Positions 4,863-5,829 of a DNA stretch of 5,829 nt are shown piece by piece. The position numbers and the translations under genes were made by a program. A model generated the notes under the pieces. That model saw only the letters and a list, made by a program, of their open reading frames with translations. It searched no databases and had not been told where the DNA came from. Each line of letters starts with the position of its first letter. Within the stretch, counting starts at the first letter, position 1. The stretch is from Hyphomicrobium sp. (lineage in GTDB: Bacteria; Pseudomonadota; Alphaproteobacteria; Rhizobiales; Hyphomicrobiaceae), in the NCBI GenBank assembly GCA_030598645.1, contig JAUVPN010000182.1, forward strand, positions 1-5,829, written 5' to 3'.

Positions 4863-5829
4863 CTACAGTCCAAACGAGACGCCCAGAACGGTGAGAAGCA
4901 TAACGGGATAGACAATTCGCGACCACCAATCGACATGCGCCATCAGCGCCGTATTTCTTGTGATCAGTGTGGTGGTTACCACCGTCTGCAACAGGCCGAT
5001 GAAGACCATGAGAGTCGACAGCAGGATGAATTGGTCCAGTCGCGTAAAGTACGAGACCCGGGGCAGAAGATGCGCGACTGCAAATAGATAAGCGACCAAG
5101 GTCAGGAATGAGGTGGTGGCAATGCCAATGTTGGTACCAATCTGTGTCGGGTCAATCCATCGCGGTATCCATGACATGATTACAATCAGACAAAGCGGAA
5201 AGATAATCTTCCAAAAATAGTAATTTGTTCGCCGCTTTACATCGATCTCCATCAAGAAACCGGCTGCGCCCACTTGCCCCTCAAAGGGAACGTAGGGTTG
5301 CGGTCGCGCCTTCCAGGAAACGACGTCGAAATCGGGCAGCGAGAATTGCTTAGCAATCCCTGACCTTCTTCCATGTTCCTTCATCAGTGGAGTCAAGGCG
5401 ACTTGCGACTCCAGAAGGCCGACAGCGATGATGTGGATCTTCAGGGTCTGGCGGTCCAGCGGAAAATCGCGGAGATCCAAGGGTTGCGAAAACCACCCCC
5501 AAACTTTCTGCCTTAAAGAGACATCTCCGTCGGGTGATATTTCGACGGTAGCGGGGAAAGAGCTCCATGCTTGCTGTTGATTGACGATAGTCAGACGCGG
5601 GGTCCAGATCCCCGTTGTTTCCCGAATCAAGGGTCCGGGACCTTTGTGCCGTAAGATGGGACTATTCCAATTGGCCTGATAGTAGACGCTCGCCGCGAAG
5701 TTCTGGTCGGCGGAATTCACGACATCGACCTCAATCACGTAGAAGAGAAAGTTAACTGTAGTTGGATCGCCCCAGACCGAATGTAGGTCTACATCTGGCG
5801 ATGGTTCCTTAGGCGACGATTGGGTCTCA
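4863..5829 (-). CDS. Prokaryotic pentameric ligand-gated ion channel (Cys-loop receptor family), N-terminus beyond window
   Basis: The frame is open to the window edge: 321 residues are visible and the true start lies upstream. The GTG at 5736-5738 is internal, since residues before it (PTTVNFLFY) continue a beta-strand of the ligand-binding domain. Counting from that GTG, WTPRL (45-49) matches the family's W.DPRL, and LRDFPLDRQTLKI (89-101) its FPxD signature. As usual in bacteria, the paired cysteines of the Cys-loop are absent. Four membrane helices follow: about 172-191, 200-225, 236-260 and 273-290. Helix M2 aligned through LPRVSY places Gly at 2', Thr at 6' and Leu at 9' (the usual hydrophobic gate), with no acidic residue at -1' or -2'. 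DWWSRIVYP (270-278) before M4 is also typical. It would form a pentameric ion channel in the inner membrane with its sensor domain in the periplasm. Ligand and ion selectivity are unknown. It is convergent with the GlcG-family gene. Confidence 0.92.
   Translation of the reverse strand, partial: ETQSSPKEPSPDVDLHSVWGDPTTVNFLFYVIEVDVVNSADQNFAASVYYQANWNSPILRHKGPGPLIRETTGIWTPRLTIVNQQQAWSSFPATVEISPDGDVSLRQKVWGWFSQPLDLRDFPLDRQTLKIHIIAVGLLESQVALTPLMKEHGRRSGIAKQFSLPDFDVVSWKARPQPYVPFEGQVGAAGFLMEIDVKRRTNYYFWKIIFPLCLIVIMSWIPRWIDPTQIGTNIGIATTSFLTLVAYLFAVAHLLPRVSYFTRLDQFILLSTLMVFIGLLQTVVTTTLITRNTALMAHVDWWSRIVYPVMLLTVLGVSFGL

Noticed and set aside
4707..5087. Plus-strand frames with MSAFGQKQTS and VRFRSEADIA
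   Set aside because: They are translations of the dispersed repeat running into the antisense of the ion-channel gene.

Overview
The window looks like accessory DNA from an alphaproteobacterium of the Bradyrhizobium/Rhodopseudomonas/Nitrobacter group. This rests on three signs: a FixK/FNR-type box, several copies of an ATGTCCGCTT...AAGCAGACAT palindromic repeat that I recall as common in those genomes, and the overall gene mix. It is an inference from features, not from a search.

Layout. Bases 1-243 (+) hold a broken piece of a P-type cation ATPase: part of the nucleotide-binding domain, frameshifted inside the KGAP motif and then cut off. Bases 244-1863 (-) are a complete, divergent GroEL with no groES beside it and no GGM tail. 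Bases 1864-2278 hold the groEL leader and one doubtful small ORF. Bases 2279-3285 (-) are a short CBS-plus-MgtE magnesium-transporter gene, now split into two overlapping frames by what looks like one missing base. Bases 3286-3782 are a long divergent intergenic region with palindromic repeats and a perfect TTGA-N6-TCAA box. Bases 3783-4166 (+) encode a DUF5335-like protein and 4276-4710 (+) a GlcG/HbpS-family protein. Bases 4711-4862 are a short convergent gap with another repeat copy. Bases 4863-5829 (-) are most of a prokaryotic pentameric ligand-gated ion channel, with its N-terminus beyond the window.

How the genes may work together. Ion transport (P-type ATPase, MgtE, ligand-gated channel), protein folding (GroEL) and small stress-type proteins (DUF5335, GlcG) sit together. 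The oxygen-type operator lies in front of the DUF5335 gene. This resembles a low-oxygen or stress island that is partly decaying: the ATPase is a remnant, mgtE is interrupted, and repeats occupy the gaps. The two frame breaks each lack a single G (coding strand), so sequencing error is an alternative to real decay. No tRNA, rRNA, CRISPR array or transposase gene was seen.
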